64,000 nt of DNA from Curtobacterium sp. MCBD17_035 (GCF_003234815.2 NZ_CP126279.1:1488001-1552000); one strand, 5' to 3'; numbered from the stretch's first letter, positions 46,122-56,095 are shown. Numbers and translations are program-made. The notes: a model not told the origin generated them from the sequence alone.

Positions 46122-47546
46122 TCAGACGCCGAAGTACATCTCGTACTCGAACGGGTGCGGGCGCTGCGCGTACGGGAGGATCTCCTTCTCGTACTTGTAG
46201 TCGATCCAGGTGCGGATGAGGTCCTCGGTGAAGACGTTGCCCTTCGTGAGGAACTCGTGGTCGGCCTCGAGCGCGGCGAGGGCCTCCTGGAGCGACGACG
46301 GCACCTGCGGGATGTCCTTGGCTTCCTCGGGCGGGAGCTCGTAGAGGTCCTTGTCGACCGGCTCGTGCGGCTCGATGCGGTTCTGGATGCCGTCGAGCCC
46401 GGCCATCATCTGCGCGGCGAACGCGAGGTAGGGGTTCCCCGAGGCATCCGGTGCACGGAACTCGATGCGCTTCGCCTTCGGGTTCGTGCCCGTGATCGGG
46501 ATGCGGATGGACGCCGACCGGTTGCCCGCCGAGTACACGAGGTTGACGGGGGCCTCGAAGCCCGGGATGAGCCGGTGGTACGAGTTGATCGTCGGGTTCG
46601 TGAAGGCCAGGACCGCCGGGGCGTGCTTGAGCAGGCCGCCGATGTACCAGCGGGCGATGTCCGACAGACCCCCGTAGCCGTTCTCGTCGTAGAACAGCGG
46701 CGAGCCGTCGCTCCACAGCGACTGGTGTGTGTGCATGCCCGAGCCGTTGTCGCCGAACAGCGGCTTCGGCATGAAGGTCGCGACCTTGTTCCACTGCTCC
46801 GCGGTGTTCTTGACGATGTACTTGAACTTCAGGATGTCGTCGGCCGCGTGCACCATCGTGTCGAAGCGGTAGTTGATCTCCTGCTGCCCGCCCGTGCCGA
46901 CCTCGTGGTGGGCGCGCTCGAGCACGAGGCCCGAGTCGATGAGCTTGAGCGAGATGTCGTCACGCAGGTCGGCGGTCTTGTCGACCGGCGACACCGGGAA
47001 GTACCCGCCCTTGTACGCGGTCTTGTTCGCGAGGTTCCCGCCCTCTTCGCGACGACCGCTGTTCCAGGCGCCCTCTTCGCTGTCCACCTCGTAGAAGCTG
47101 CTGTTCTGCTTCACCTCGTAGCGGACGTCGTCGAAGATGTAGAACTCGGCCTCGGGGGCGAAGAACGCGGTGTCCGCGATGCCCGTGGACGCGAGGTACT
47201 TCTCCGCCTTCTTGGCGACCTGACGCGGGTCACGGGCGTAGATCTCGCCGTTCCGCGGGTTGTAGATGTCGAAGACCATGATCAGCGTCCGCTCGGCCCG
47301 GAACGGGTCGATGTAGGCCGTCGTCACGTCGGGGATGAGCTGCATGTCCGACTCGTGGATCGAGGCGAACCCGCGGATCGACGAACCGTCGAAGAGCTGC
47401 CCGACGGCGAAGAAGTCCTCGTCGACCGTGGAGGCGGGGATGTTGAAGTGCTGCTGGACACCGGGCAGATCCGTGAAGCGGATGTCGAGGAACTTGACAT
47501 CCGTGTCCTTGATGAACGCGAGCACCTCGGAGGAATCACTGAACAT
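46122..47546 (-). CDS. glnA: type I glutamine synthetase, main enzyme
   Basis: Condenses glutamate and ammonia to glutamine. The 474-residue protein has the FDGSSIRGF start motif, the [17 protein letters not shown] site and, near residue 400, the adenylylation loop [13 protein letters not shown] with its Tyr, so GlnE control is expected. The start at 47546 has GGAGAACGACTCAC upstream. A GlnR-type operator at 47618-47655 lies before it. This is the second glutamine synthetase of the window, beside the GlnA2 at 36428. Confidence 0.95.
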   Translation of the reverse strand: MFSDSSEVLAFIKDTDVKFLDIRFTDLPGVQQHFNIPASTVDEDFFAVGQLFDGSSIRGFASIHESDMQLIPDVTTAYIDPFRAERTLIMVFDIYNPRNGEIYARDPRQVAKKAEKYLASTGIADTAFFAPEAEFYIFDDVRYEVKQNSSFYEVDSEEGAWNSGRREEGGNLANKTAYKGGYFPVSPVDKTADLRDDISLKLIDSGLVLERAHHEVGTGGQQEINYRFDTMVHAADDILKFKYIVKNTAEQWNKVATFMPKPLFGDNGSGMHTHQSLWSDGSPLFYDENGYGGLSDIARWYIGGLLKHAPAVLAFTNPTINSYHRLIPGFEAPVNLVYSAGNRSASIRIPITGTNPKAKRIEFRAPDASGNPYLAFAAQMMAGLDGIQNRIEPHEPVDKDLYELPPEEAKDIPQVPSSLQEALAALEADHEFLTKGNVFTEDLIRTWIDYKYEKEILPYAQRPHPFEYEMYFGV

Positions 47547-47617
47547 GTGAGTCGTTCTCCAATGGTTGGTGATGGCGGGGGCCAGGAGGCTACCTCCGTC
47601 GAGGCTATTGACCCGGC

Positions 47618-47655
47618 ATTTCCCCGACGTGACTGCATTGTTTCCGGCATGTTAC
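47618..47655 (-). promoter_or_regulatory. GlnR box upstream of glnA
   Basis: Read on the minus strand: GTAAC-n6-GAAAC-n6-GTCAC-n6-GAAAT. This matches the two-part GlnR site (GTnAC-n6-GAAAC, twice) of Streptomyces and related genera in spacing and in nearly every base. It lies about 72-109 bp before the glnA start, a place suited to nitrogen-responsive control. Confidence 0.85.
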
Positions 47656-47671
47656 GTGGCGGTCGGCCCAG

Positions 47672-47677
47672 TACCCT
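47672..47677 (+). promoter_or_regulatory. -10 hexamer of leaderless promoter for the RDD gene
   Basis: TACCCT ends 7 nt before ATG 47685. It is divergent from glnA; the GlnR site is just upstream of it. Confidence 0.55.
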
Positions 47678-47684
47678 GGGTGGT

Positions 47685-48125
47685 ATGCCCGGTCCGACCT
47701 ACTCAGCCCCCGCCGCCTCGTCGGACACCTGGCCCGGGAAGGACCTCGGGCTCCCGGCTGAAGGGTCCCGGAGCGTCGCTCGGCTCGGTCGTCGGATCGC
47801 TGCCCTCGCGATCGACGGTGTCCTGGCGGACCTGGTCGCCGTGGCGCTCCACGTCTACCCGTCCGGCCGCGACGTCGCCGAGGGCTGGTGGGTCCTCGGG
47901 ATCTTCGCCGTGCTGCAGATCGTCTTCATCGCCGTGCTCAGCGGCAGCTTCGGTCACCTGTGCGTGGGGCTGCGGGTCGTACCTGTTCGACCCGGGTACA
48001 TCGGCGTGGTTCGGCCGGTGGTCCGCACGGTCCTGCTGTGCATCGTGATCCCCGCGTTCATCTTCGACCGGGATCAGCGTGGGTTGCACGACCGGATCCC
48101 GGGCACCGTGCTCGTCCGCCGATAG
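47685..48125 (+). CDS. RDD family membrane protein
   Basis: A 146-residue protein with the RDD core: LGRRIAALAIDGVLADLV (Arg and Asp in the first helix), a second helix GWWVLGIFAVLQIVFIAVL and a third ending IPAFIFDRDQRGLHDRIPGTVLV. Role of the family is not settled; membrane location is certain. An upstream ATG (47649) exists, but the leaderless -10 favours 47685. It is conserved beside glnA in actinobacteria. Confidence 0.85.
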   Translation: MPGPTYSAPAASSDTWPGKDLGLPAEGSRSVARLGRRIAALAIDGVLADLVAVALHVYPSGRDVAEGWWVLGIFAVLQIVFIAVLSGSFGHLCVGLRVVPVRPGYIGVVRPVVRTVLLCIVIPAFIFDRDQRGLHDRIPGTVLVRR

Positions 48126-48162
48126 CCGAGCGCGCCGTCAGGGGACGAGGCGGACACGCGAG

Positions 48163-48252
48163 TTCCGCCCCCGCGAGCGGAGTGGGCCGACGTTTCGCCC
48201 CGGGAGCGGAGGGCGCCGACGATTCGCCCCGCGAGCGGAGGGCGCAGACGAC
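48163..48252 (+). repeat. three tandem ~30-bp repeats
   Basis: Degenerate copies of the unit ttcgccccgcgagcggaggg start at about 48163, 48193 and 48223, between the RDD and DUF4191 genes. The last copy ends in the following terminator hairpin. Confidence 0.75.
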
Positions 48253-48284
48253 GAAGGCCCCGCAGTCGAGCGGGGCCTTCGTCG
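48249..48284. terminator. bidirectional hairpin terminator
   Basis: 15-bp perfect stem (48249-48263 with 48270-48284, loop AGTCGA) between the convergent RDD and DUF4191 genes, 14 nt from the latter's stop. Confidence 0.88.
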
Positions 48285-48297
48285 TGATCCGGGGTGC

Positions 48298-49011
48298 TCA
48301 GCGAGGTCGCCCGGCACGCATGCGCGTCGGGTCCATGCCCTTCGGGATCGCGGACGCGGGGTTCTGGGTCAGCGAGTCGAGCCGGTTCGCGACGGCGACG
48401 ACCTCGTTGCGGTTGAGCGAACGCTTCAGACGGTTCATCCGCCGTGGCAGCCGGTGCAGCGTGACAGCGTCCTCGCCGTCGCCCACGGCGATCACGTGGA
48501 GCGCGACGTTCGGCACGATGCGGTGCACCTTGCGTCGCTCCTCCTCGACCAGGCGGGAGAGCGTCGCCGTCCGTCCCTCGGTGATGAGGACCACGCCGGG
48601 AGTCCCGACGGCGCGGTAGACCGCGGCCTGCGACCGGGCATGCACGGCGACGGGCATCTCGCTCGACCGCCAGTTGCGGCGGAGGGAGTTCGACAGGACG
48701 GCGCCGACCGCGCCGGGCTGGCCGTCGATCTGCGAGTACGCCGCCCGCTCGGCGAGACGCCCGAGCACGATGAGGAACAACAGGACGCCGAGCAGCACGC
48801 CCGCGACGATCCAGAGGATCTGGGCGAAGACGGTCTGGTTCGGCAGCAGGAACGCCAGCAGGACGCCCGCGAGCACGGGAACGCCGAACGCGAGGATGAA
48901 CCACCCGAGCGACGTCGGGTCGGCGCGCCGCGTCATCTGGAAGACCTGGAACATCTGCTTGAGACGTCCGGGCTCCTTCGCCGTCGGCTCCGGGGTCGTG
49001 GTGCGTGCCAT
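48298..49011 (-). CDS. DUF4191 family membrane protein
   Basis: A 237-residue actinobacterial protein of unknown role. Two adjacent helices (LGWFILAFGVPVLAGVLLAF and ILWIVAGVLLGVLLFLIVLG) lie near the N-terminus, followed by a conserved cytoplasmic domain (GQPGAVGAVLSNSLRRNW, RAVGTPGVVLITEG). Start ATG 49011 is 6 nt from TATCCT on the minus strand. Its companion in many genomes is RDD/glnA, as here. Confidence 0.85.
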   Translation of the reverse strand: MARTTTPEPTAKEPGRLKQMFQVFQMTRRADPTSLGWFILAFGVPVLAGVLLAFLLPNQTVFAQILWIVAGVLLGVLLFLIVLGRLAERAAYSQIDGQPGAVGAVLSNSLRRNWRSSEMPVAVHARSQAAVYRAVGTPGVVLITEGRTATLSRLVEEERRKVHRIVPNVALHVIAVGDGEDAVTLHRLPRRMNRLKRSLNRNEVVAVANRLDSLTQNPASAIPKGMDPTRMRAGRPR

Positions 49012-49017
49012 GCGTCC

Positions 49018-49023
49018 AGGATA
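49018..49023 (-). promoter_or_regulatory. -10 hexamer of leaderless promoter for the DUF4191 gene
   Basis: On the minus strand TATCCT ends 6 nt before the ATG at 49011. Confidence 0.5.
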
Positions 49024-49195
49024 CGGCCTGCCCGGACACCGGTGATCCCGAGGTCGGCGCTGTGGGCGAACGAACCGTCCTGGTCCGTGTGGAGGGCGCG
49101 GGAGCCGTCGTCCACATGTGCCCGGCCGCCCGATCGTTCCCCTGGTGGATTCCGTGGCGGGCCGTGGCGGCGTGGGGACCGCGATGCTACCGGGC

Positions 49196-50383
49196 ATGGA
49201 CGGATGGTTGCGAGGAAGGGACGGGCGACGGAACGGGCGGATCGCGCCACCGCAGGTCCGGATCACCCGGAGACCCGACCGGCGTACCCCGCGCGTCGAC
49301 CGTGGACGGGGCCACGGTACCGAAGCGGACGGGGGTACCGACGTCGCCGAGGCGGTCGTGGTGGACGACCAGGGGTGGCCCGGCTCCTGGATCCCGTGCG
49401 TCGACGTGGACGCGGCTGCTGGCTTCCTCGGATGGGTGGCAGCGAGAGGTGTTGACGAGGACCGCCACCTCGTCTGCGTCTCCGCGCTGGCTGCCGGTCC
49501 GGACGGCCTCCCGATGGCGTTCGTCCGTCAGGTGGAGGGTCTCCCGCTGCCCATCGCGCTCGACGTGCTCGGCGGACTCACGGTCGGTGTCGCGGTGACG
49601 CTCGGGCTGCCGCTCGTCCGCCTCGCCGTGCGCGCCGCCGTGTCGGGCAGCACCCCGGGCCTCCTGCCGTTCGGCCCGGTGCGTCCGTCCGACGTGCTCG
49701 TGGACCGCTCGGGGGCGGTCGTCGTCGCCGAGCCGCCCCCCGGCGCATCCGGGGGTCCGCCACACCCGCCCGGTTCCGGCACGGAGAGCGCCATGATGCG
49801 TTCCTCGGCGGCGGGACGTCGCCACCGCGCGCCTGCCGGTGTGGACGGCCTGCTCGTGGCGTGCCGCGTCGTGTGGGAGCGGGCGGACCCGCGTCTGCCC
49901 GAAGTCGACCGCGTGTTGCGCGCACTCGACGAGGCGCGCGCCGACGTCGACGGCTGGACCGATCGCGTGCCCGCGGCGATGGTCGCCGCGGCGGTGCCTC
50001 GCCCGGTCCGATGGCCTCACGACGCGACGTTCCCGGGCACGGTCGCCACCGACAGGGCCTCGCCGGCTGCGGTGCATGGGGGAGCGACGCGGTGGGGCGC
50101 AGGGGGAGCGGTGCGTGCCGGCGCGGGCCACGGCGACGGCGCGTCCGCGCCGCTCCCGAGCCGCGTGGGCACGATCGTCGGCGCGTTGTCGGCCGGTCTG
50201 CCGGTACCCGGGGGTCGGCGGCTCCCGCTCCGGGTGGTGATCGGCGGCCTCTTGGGCGTGGTCGGGCTCGTCACCGGGCTCGTGCTCACGGGCGGGCCGC
50301 GCGCGGCGACCGCGATGCCGGTGTCGCCCGGTGCGGGCACGACAGCGGCCCCGGTCCTCGTGCGAGGACCGGGGCCGCCGTGA
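49196..50383 (+). CDS. hypothetical membrane protein, possible degenerate kinase
   Basis: A 395-residue protein. The part GPVRPSDVLVDRSGAVVVAE resembles the catalytic loop region of bacterial Ser/Thr kinases (HGD-x-x-P-x-N) but lacks the HRD/DFG residues, and DGLLVACRVVWERAD looks like a kinase-type end; so a pseudokinase is possible but unproven. A single C-terminal helix (LRVVIGGLLGVVGLVTGLVL) anchors it. Start is ATG 49196 with a weak GATGCT box 7 nt before. The final codons form a terminator hairpin for the convergent gene. Confidence 0.5.
   Translation: MDGWLRGRDGRRNGRIAPPQVRITRRPDRRTPRVDRGRGHGTEADGGTDVAEAVVVDDQGWPGSWIPCVDVDAAAGFLGWVAARGVDEDRHLVCVSALAAGPDGLPMAFVRQVEGLPLPIALDVLGGLTVGVAVTLGLPLVRLAVRAAVSGSTPGLLPFGPVRPSDVLVDRSGAVVVAEPPPGASGGPPHPPGSGTESAMMRSSAAGRRHRAPAGVDGLLVACRVVWERADPRLPEVDRVLRALDEARADVDGWTDRVPAAMVAAAVPRPVRWPHDATFPGTVATDRASPAAVHGGATRWGAGGAVRAGAGHGDGASAPLPSRVGTIVGALSAGLPVPGGRRLPLRVVIGGLLGVVGLVTGLVLTGGPRAATAMPVSPGAGTTAAPVLVRGPGPP
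50346..50377. terminator. hairpin terminator within the 3' end of the upstream gene
   Basis: 14-bp stem (50346-50359 with 50364-50377) codes for the last residues PVLVRGPGPP of the hypothetical protein and lies 11 nt beyond the sucB stop. It likely ends transcription of both genes. Confidence 0.75.
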
Positions 50384-50388
50384 TCGCG

Positions 50389-51918
50389 TCAGTACCCGAG
50401 GTGCGCCGTGAAGTCGCCCGCCTCGAGCCGGTTCTTCACCGCGACGAGGTACCGCGCGGCGTCGGCACCGTCGATGATCCGGTGGTCGTACGACAGCGCG
50501 AGGAACACGGTCGATCGGATGGCGATCGCGTCCTGACCGTCGACGGTGATCACCGCCGGCTTCTTGACGACGATGCCCGTGCCGAGGATCGCCGACTGGG
50601 GCAGGAACACGACCGGGGTGTCGAACAGCGCACCACGCGAACCGGTGTTCGTGAGCGTGAACGTGCCTCCGGAGAGCTCGTCGGGCTTGAGCTGGTTGTT
50701 GCGCGTCCGCGCGGCCAGGTCCGCGATGCTGCCGGCCAGTTCCGCGAGGCTCAGCTCCGCCGCGTCCCGGATGACCGGGGTCAGCAGCCCGCGCTCGGTG
50801 TCCACCGCGATCGAGAGGTTCTCGGTCTCCGGGTACACGATCTCGTCGCCCTCCACCGTGGCGTTGAGCTTCGGGTGGGCCTTGAGGGCTTCGGCGGCGG
50901 CCAGGGCGAAGAACGGCATGAAGCTGAGCTTCGAGCCGGTCTTCTGCTGGAACTCGGCCTTGTGCGCGTCACGGAAGCGGGCGACGTTCGTCACGTCGAC
51001 CTCCACCACGCTCGTGAGCTGGGCGGTGGACTGCATCGACTGCACGGCCCGCTCGGCGACGACCTTGCGCAGGCGCGTCATCTTCTCGCGGGTGCCGCGG
51101 AGCGGCGACACCTCGGCGACGAACGGTGTCCCGCTCGCAGCCGGAGCCGTGGTCGACGCGGTAGAGGCCGCCGCTGCGGCAGCGGCCTCGGCGGCCGCGA
51201 GGACGTCCTCCTTGCGGACACGCCCGCCGACACCGGAGCCGGTCACGGTGGCGAGGTCGACGCCCTTCTCGTTCGCGAGCTTGCGGACGAGCGGGGTGAC
51301 GTATCCGGAGGTGCCTGACGTGGTCGGGTTCGGGACCGTGGCCGACGTCGCCGGGGACTGCGGCGCCGCAGCGGGGGCTGACGGCACGGCGGCCGGAGGA
51401 GCGGGGACCGGCGCCGGCGGCGCGGGCACGGCGGCGGGCGGCGCGGGCACGGCGGCCGGCGGAGCGGCGGGAGCGGCCTGCGCGGCCGGCATCGGCTGGA
51501 CGGCGGGCGGCGCCGGCGGTGCCGGGACGGGTGCGGGAACCTCGTGGTCCTGCTCGTCCGTCGGGGCGGCGAACGGGGCCTCCTGGTCGGCGGCCTGCTC
51601 GTTCTCGGGCGCGACCGGCTCGTTCGACTCGACGGGCGCGGCATCCTGCGCGGGGGCATCGCCGGACGCGCCCTGGTCGGAACCGTCACCGATGCGGACC
51701 AGCGGCGTCCCCACCTCGACGGTCTCGTCCTCGCCGACGAGGATCTCCTCGACCACACCCGCGACCGGTGACGGGATCTCCGTGTCGACCTTGTCGGTCG
51801 AGACCTCGAGCAGCGGCTCGTCGACCTCGACGCGGTCGCCCACGTTCTTCAGCCATCGGGTCACCGTGCCCTCGGTGACGCTCTCCCCGAGCGCCGGGAG
51901 GTTGACGGATTCGCTCAT
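50389..51918 (-). CDS. sucB: dihydrolipoamide acyltransferase, 2-oxoglutarate dehydrogenase E2
   Basis: E2 core of a 2-oxoacid dehydrogenase complex. The 509-residue protein has one N-terminal lipoyl domain (lipoylated Lys in [13 protein letters not shown]), a long Ala/Pro linker (residues ~110-190), a small E3-binding domain ([20 protein letters not shown]) and a catalytic domain with the HxxxDG-type [17 protein letters not shown]. Lies directly downstream of lpd. The single lipoyl domain and succinyltransferase-like composition favour 2-oxoglutarate, but branched-chain or pyruvate E2 cannot be excluded. Confidence 0.85.
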   Translation of the reverse strand: MSESVNLPALGESVTEGTVTRWLKNVGDRVEVDEPLLEVSTDKVDTEIPSPVAGVVEEILVGEDETVEVGTPLVRIGDGSDQGASGDAPAQDAAPVESNEPVAPENEQAADQEAPFAAPTDEQDHEVPAPVPAPPAPPAVQPMPAAQAAPAAPPAAVPAPPAAVPAPPAPVPAPPAAVPSAPAAAPQSPATSATVPNPTTSGTSGYVTPLVRKLANEKGVDLATVTGSGVGGRVRKEDVLAAAEAAAAAAASTASTTAPAASGTPFVAEVSPLRGTREKMTRLRKVVAERAVQSMQSTAQLTSVVEVDVTNVARFRDAHKAEFQQKTGSKLSFMPFFALAAAEALKAHPKLNATVEGDEIVYPETENLSIAVDTERGLLTPVIRDAAELSLAELAGSIADLAARTRNNQLKPDELSGGTFTLTNTGSRGALFDTPVVFLPQSAILGTGIVVKKPAVITVDGQDAIAIRSTVFLALSYDHRIIDGADAARYLVAVKNRLEAGDFTAHLGY

Positions 51919-51988
51919 CAGGTGGACTCCTCTTCGAAGGCGTGGTGGTGTGGTGGTGCGGTGGTGCTCGACCGGGTCCGGCGGAGCG

Positions 51989-53362
51989 TCACAGTGCGTG
52001 GAGGGGCTTGCCCGCGAGGTGCAGGAACGCCTCGCCGAGCGCCTCGTTCTGGGTCGGGTGTGCGTGGACCAGCGGGGCGACGTCCTCGGGGTGGGCTTCC
52101 CAGTTCACCGCGAGCTGGGCCTCACCGATGAGTTCGCCGACGCGCGCACCGATCATGTGCACGCCGACGACCGGACCGTCGACCACGCGCACGACCTTGA
52201 TCGAGCCGGACGTGCCGATGATGTGGCTGCGGCCGTTCCCTGCGAGGTTGTAGTCGTACGCGTCGATCTTGTCGGCGCCGTACTCCTGCTCCGCCTTCGC
52301 CTGGGACAGCCCGACCGAGGCGACCTCGGGGTCGCAGTAGGTGACCTTCGGGATGTTCTTGTCCTCGATGATGACGGGACTCAACCCCGCGATCTCCTCG
52401 GCGACGAAGATGCCCTGCTGGAACCCGCGGTGCGCGAGCTGCAGGCCGGGGACGATGTCGCCGACGGCGAACACGCCGGGGACGCTCGTGCGGAGCCGGT
52501 CGTCCGTGAGCACGTACCCACGGTCCATCCGGATGCCGGTTTCCTCGTAGCCGAGCCCGGCCGTGACGGGACCGCGGCCGACGGCGACGAGCAGCAGGTC
52601 GGCCTCGACGGTGGAGCCGTTCTCGAGCGTCACGACGACGCCGTTCTCGTGCTGCTCGACGCCCTGGAACCGGACGCCGAGCGAGAACCCGATGCCGCGC
52701 TTGCGGAACGCCCGCTCGAGCTGCTTCGACATCGCCTCGTCCTCGTTCGGGACCAGGTGCGGCAGCGCCTCGATGATGGTGACGTCGGCGCCGAAGGACT
52801 TCCAGACGCTGGCGAACTCGACTCCGATGACACCGCCGCCGAGGATGGCCACCTTGTTCGGCACGTAGTCCATCTGCAGGGCGGTCTCGGAGGTGATGAC
52901 CCGCCCGCCGATCTCGAGACCGGGCAGGCTGCGCGAGTAGGAACCGGTCGCGAGCACGACGTTCTTGCCGGTCACGGTGCGTTCACCGACCTGCACGGTG
53001 GTGGGGGAGGTGAGTCGACCGGAGCCCTCGACCACGGTGATGCCGCGCGCCTTGATCAGCCCCTGCAGGCCCTTGTACTTCGAGGTGATGACACCTTCGC
53101 GGTACTCGATCACCTTCGGGACGTCGATGCCGTGCAGCTGGGCCCTGACGCCGAAACGCTCGGCGTCACGGGCGCCGTCGGCGATCTCGGCCGCGTGGAG
53201 CAGTGCCTTGGTCGGGATGCATCCGCGGTGCAGGCAGGTCCCGCCGAGCTTGTCCTTCTCGACGAGCGCGACGCTCATCCCGAGCTCCGCGGCCCGGAGC
53301 GCCGCGGCGTACCCGCCGCTGCCGCCACCGAGGACCACGACGTCGTAAGTCTCTTCCGTCAC
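51989..53362 (-). CDS. lpd: dihydrolipoamide dehydrogenase
   Basis: E3 flavoprotein that reoxidises dihydrolipoamide. The 457-residue protein has the FAD motif [21 protein letters not shown], the redox-active disulfide [17 protein letters not shown], an NAD motif [16 protein letters not shown], and the C-terminal His-Glu in [17 protein letters not shown] start at 53362 is preceded by AGGGAG. It sits between pepA and sucB on the minus strand, so it probably serves the sucB complex. Confidence 0.95.
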   Translation of the reverse strand: MTEETYDVVVLGGGSGGYAAALRAAELGMSVALVEKDKLGGTCLHRGCIPTKALLHAAEIADGARDAERFGVRAQLHGIDVPKVIEYREGVITSKYKGLQGLIKARGITVVEGSGRLTSPTTVQVGERTVTGKNVVLATGSYSRSLPGLEIGGRVITSETALQMDYVPNKVAILGGGVIGVEFASVWKSFGADVTIIEALPHLVPNEDEAMSKQLERAFRKRGIGFSLGVRFQGVEQHENGVVVTLENGSTVEADLLLVAVGRGPVTAGLGYEETGIRMDRGYVLTDDRLRTSVPGVFAVGDIVPGLQLAHRGFQQGIFVAEEIAGLSPVIIEDKNIPKVTYCDPEVASVGLSQAKAEQEYGADKIDAYDYNLAGNGRSHIIGTSGSIKVVRVVDGPVVGVHMIGARVGELIGEAQLAVNWEAHPEDVAPLVHAHPTQNEALGEAFLHLAGKPLHAL

Positions 53363-53508
53363 CTGGTGCAACTCCCTCGTGCGAGAGGGCCGATCGGGCC
53401 CTCGTGGAACGCCGCGCCGCGGCGGCGCCCGGCGGTCGGTGCCCTGGTTCGGGTCCCGTGCCGTGTGTGAGCAGTCGGCGGATGACAAGCACATCCGCCG
53501 GAACGACC

Positions 53509-54999
53509 CTACTCCTCGGACTGCAGCTGTTCTGCGAGGGCGACGAGTGTCCGGACCATGACGCCGGTCGGACCCTTGCCGAGCCAGCCGTACCCGCCAC
53601 CCTTGTTCTCGGCGGGCCCGGCGATGTCGAGGTGGGCCCACGGGATCGTGCTGCCGTCCGGGCGGGTGCCGACGAACCGCTCGAGGAACCGGCCCGCGAG
53701 CAGCATCCCGGCGGCCGGCTGCCCCGGCGTGGCGTTCACCATGTCGGCGACCTCGCTCGCGAGCCGCGCGTCCAGCTCGTCGGGCAGGGGCATCGGCCAG
53801 ACGAGCTCGGAGACGGATTCGGCCACCGCACGGACGCGGTCGACGAGGTCGTCCGATCCCATCAGCCCGGACGTGCGGTCACCGAGGGCGACGACCTGCG
53901 CACCCGTGAGTGTCGCGACGTCGACGATCGCGTCCGGGACCTCGAGCGACGCCGCGGCGAGGCCGTCCCCGAGGACGAGGCGCCCCTCGGCGTCGGTGTT
54001 CGTCACCTCGACGGTCTTGCCGTTCTTGAGCGTCAGGACGTCGCCGGGGCGCGTGGCGGACCCCGACGGCATGTTCTCGGCCAGGCACAGCCACGCCGTG
54101 ACGCGGACGTGGAGCCCCAGGCGGGCGGCGGCGACCGTGGCGGCGAGCACGGTGGCGGCGCCGGTCATGTCGTCCTTCATGCCGTTCATGCTCGCGGCGG
54201 GCTTCAGCGAGAGACCCCCGGAGTCGAAGGTGATGCCCTTGCCCACGAGCGCGAGGTGCTTCGACGCTCCGTCGGGCGCGTACCGCACGACCACGAGCCG
54301 GGGCGGCCGGACGGAGCCGCGGCCGACCCCGAGGATCCCGCCGTAGCCCTGCTCCTCGAGCGCGGCGACGTCGAGCACCTCGACGTCGAGGGGGAGACCG
54401 CGCGCTGCGTCCAGGGCGGCCTCGGCGACGTCCTCGGGCGCCATGTCGGCGGCAGCGGTGTTGACGAGGTCACGGACGAGCGCCACCGCGTCGGCGACGA
54501 TCGCCGGTCGGACCGTGGCCTCGGCCGGGGCGGCCGCGAGCACCGTGATCCGTTGGTCGCCGCGGACCGGTCCGGTGGTGCCGGTGCCGCGGTGCCGGGT
54601 GAACGTGTAGGTCCCGAGGGCCGCGCCCTCGAGCGCTGCGTCCACCAGGTCCTCGTGATCGGTCGGGAGGCCCAGCGCGATCGAGACGACGTCGTGCAGC
54701 TGTCGGACGGCGCTGCCGGCAGCCGCACGGATCGACGCCGCGTCGACCCGGCTCCCCAGGCCGATGAGCGCCACGCTGCGCGCGGCGAGGCCGGGCGCCG
54801 GCAGCCGGACCAGCTGGTCCTTCGTGCCGCGGACGCCGAGCGCCGCGAGGTCGATCCCGAGGTCGACGACGGTGCCGTCGGCGGTGGGGGCGACGACGGC
54901 GGGCGAGCCGTCGGAGCCCGGGCGGACCCCGAGCACGAGGACGTCGGCGTCGACGCTGTCGGGGCGGTCGGAGGTGGTGTCGAGCGTGGGGCGGACCAT
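53509..54999 (-). CDS. pepA: leucyl aminopeptidase
   Basis: M17 zinc exopeptidase. The 496-residue protein has the catalytic signatures LVGKGITFDSGGLSLKP, MKDDMTGAATV and NTDAEGRLVLGDGL, with the C-terminal metal-site region LFVDLD replaced by variants typical for actinobacteria. ATG 54999 is 7 nt from TAGGGT on the minus strand, so it is leaderless. Divergent from the PAC2 gene. Confidence 0.93.
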   Translation of the reverse strand: MVRPTLDTTSDRPDSVDADVLVLGVRPGSDGSPAVVAPTADGTVVDLGIDLAALGVRGTKDQLVRLPAPGLAARSVALIGLGSRVDAASIRAAAGSAVRQLHDVVSIALGLPTDHEDLVDAALEGAALGTYTFTRHRGTGTTGPVRGDQRITVLAAAPAEATVRPAIVADAVALVRDLVNTAAADMAPEDVAEAALDAARGLPLDVEVLDVAALEEQGYGGILGVGRGSVRPPRLVVVRYAPDGASKHLALVGKGITFDSGGLSLKPAASMNGMKDDMTGAATVLAATVAAARLGLHVRVTAWLCLAENMPSGSATRPGDVLTLKNGKTVEVTNTDAEGRLVLGDGLAAASLEVPDAIVDVATLTGAQVVALGDRTSGLMGSDDLVDRVRAVAESVSELVWPMPLPDELDARLASEVADMVNATPGQPAAGMLLAGRFLERFVGTRPDGSTIPWAHLDIAGPAENKGGGYGWLGKGPTGVMVRTLVALAEQLQSEE

Positions 55000-55006
55000 A
55001 GCGCCA

Positions 55007-55012
55007 ACCCTA
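55007..55012 (-). promoter_or_regulatory. -10 hexamer of leaderless promoter for pepA
   Basis: On the minus strand TAGGGT ends 7 nt before the pepA ATG at 54999. Confidence 0.55.
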
Positions 55013-55091
55013 CTGACGCGCTCGTGCCGGACCGTCGGAGCTGTTCGCTCTGGGCGTGCAGCGGCGGTCGGGGGTGTCCGACGGCCCCGCC

Positions 55092-55097
55092 TAGCAT
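55092..55097 (+). promoter_or_regulatory. -10 hexamer of leaderless promoter for the PAC2 gene
   Basis: TAGCAT ends 7 nt before ATG 55105. Confidence 0.55.
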
Positions 55098-55104
55098 GGT
55101 CGGG

Positions 55105-56043
55105 ATGAACCCCGAAGACCTGTACACGCTGACCGCGGCAGCGGCGGACGTCCCGCCCGGTCTGCACCTGGTCGCGGGCCTGACGGGGTTCGCCGACGCC
55201 GGCACGGCGGTCGGTCAGGTGACCGAGACGCTGCTCGCCGGTCCGGGGGCGGTGCTCGTCGCGGAGTTCGATCCGGACATCCTGCTCGACTACCGGGCGC
55301 GCCGCCCGGTGATCACGTTCGACCGCGACCACATCGCCGAGGTCACGCCGTCCCGTCTGACGCTGCACCTCGTGCACGACGAACTCGGTCGCCCGTTCCT
55401 CTTCCTCTCCGGGTACGAGCCGGACTTCCAGTGGAACCGGTTCGTCCGCGCGGTGGTCGACCTCGCCGAGGACCTGGCCGTCACCGACACGACGTGGATC
55501 CAGTCCATCCCCATGCCCGTCCCGCACACCCGTCCGATCGGGATCACGGTGAGCGGGACACGCGCGGACCTCGTCGAGTCGATGAGCATCTGGAAGCCGC
55601 AGACCCAGGCACCGGCGAACGTGCTGCACCTCGTCGAGCACCGCATGAGCGAACTCGACCGCCAGGTCACCGGTCTCGTGCTGCTCGTCCCGCACTACCT
55701 GTCCGACACCGAGTACCCCGACGCCGCCGTCGCCGCGCTCTCCGGCATCGCGGCGGCGACCGGCCTGATCTTCCCGACGGACCGCCTCCGCGAACTCGGG
55801 CGCGACTTCCACAACCGCGTCGACGAGCAGGTCGCGGGCAACGGCGAGCTCGAGCACCTCGTGCAGGCACTCGAGGAGCGGCACGACACGTACGTCGAGG
55901 GCAACCCGGTGTCGTCGCCGCTCACCGGTGCCGACGGTGAGGTCCCGACGGCGGACGCGATCGCGGCCGAGCTCGAGCGCTTCCTGGCGGACCGCCGCCC
56001 GGACGGCCCCGACGGGGTCGCGGGCGACGCCACGCTCGACTGA
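55105..56043 (+). CDS. PAC2 family protein
   Basis: A 312-residue member of the proteasome-assembly-chaperone-2-like family widespread in actinobacteria, of unknown role. Typical parts are GLTGFADAGTAVGQVTETLL, VLVAEFDPDILLDYRARRP and VHDELGRPFLFLSGYEPDF. The C-terminus has helices and a charged tail (ERFLADRRPDGPD). The leaderless start at 55105 is divergent from pepA. Confidence 0.85.
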   Translation: MNPEDLYTLTAAAADVPPGLHLVAGLTGFADAGTAVGQVTETLLAGPGAVLVAEFDPDILLDYRARRPVITFDRDHIAEVTPSRLTLHLVHDELGRPFLFLSGYEPDFQWNRFVRAVVDLAEDLAVTDTTWIQSIPMPVPHTRPIGITVSGTRADLVESMSIWKPQTQAPANVLHLVEHRMSELDRQVTGLVLLVPHYLSDTEYPDAAVAALSGIAAATGLIFPTDRLRELGRDFHNRVDEQVAGNGELEHLVQALEERHDTYVEGNPVSSPLTGADGEVPTADAIAAELERFLADRRPDGPDGVAGDATLD

Positions 56044-56095
56044 GCCGCACGACGTCGGCAGCCGGAGCCGCACGGTCCAGAGGGCGGCCGCTGGA

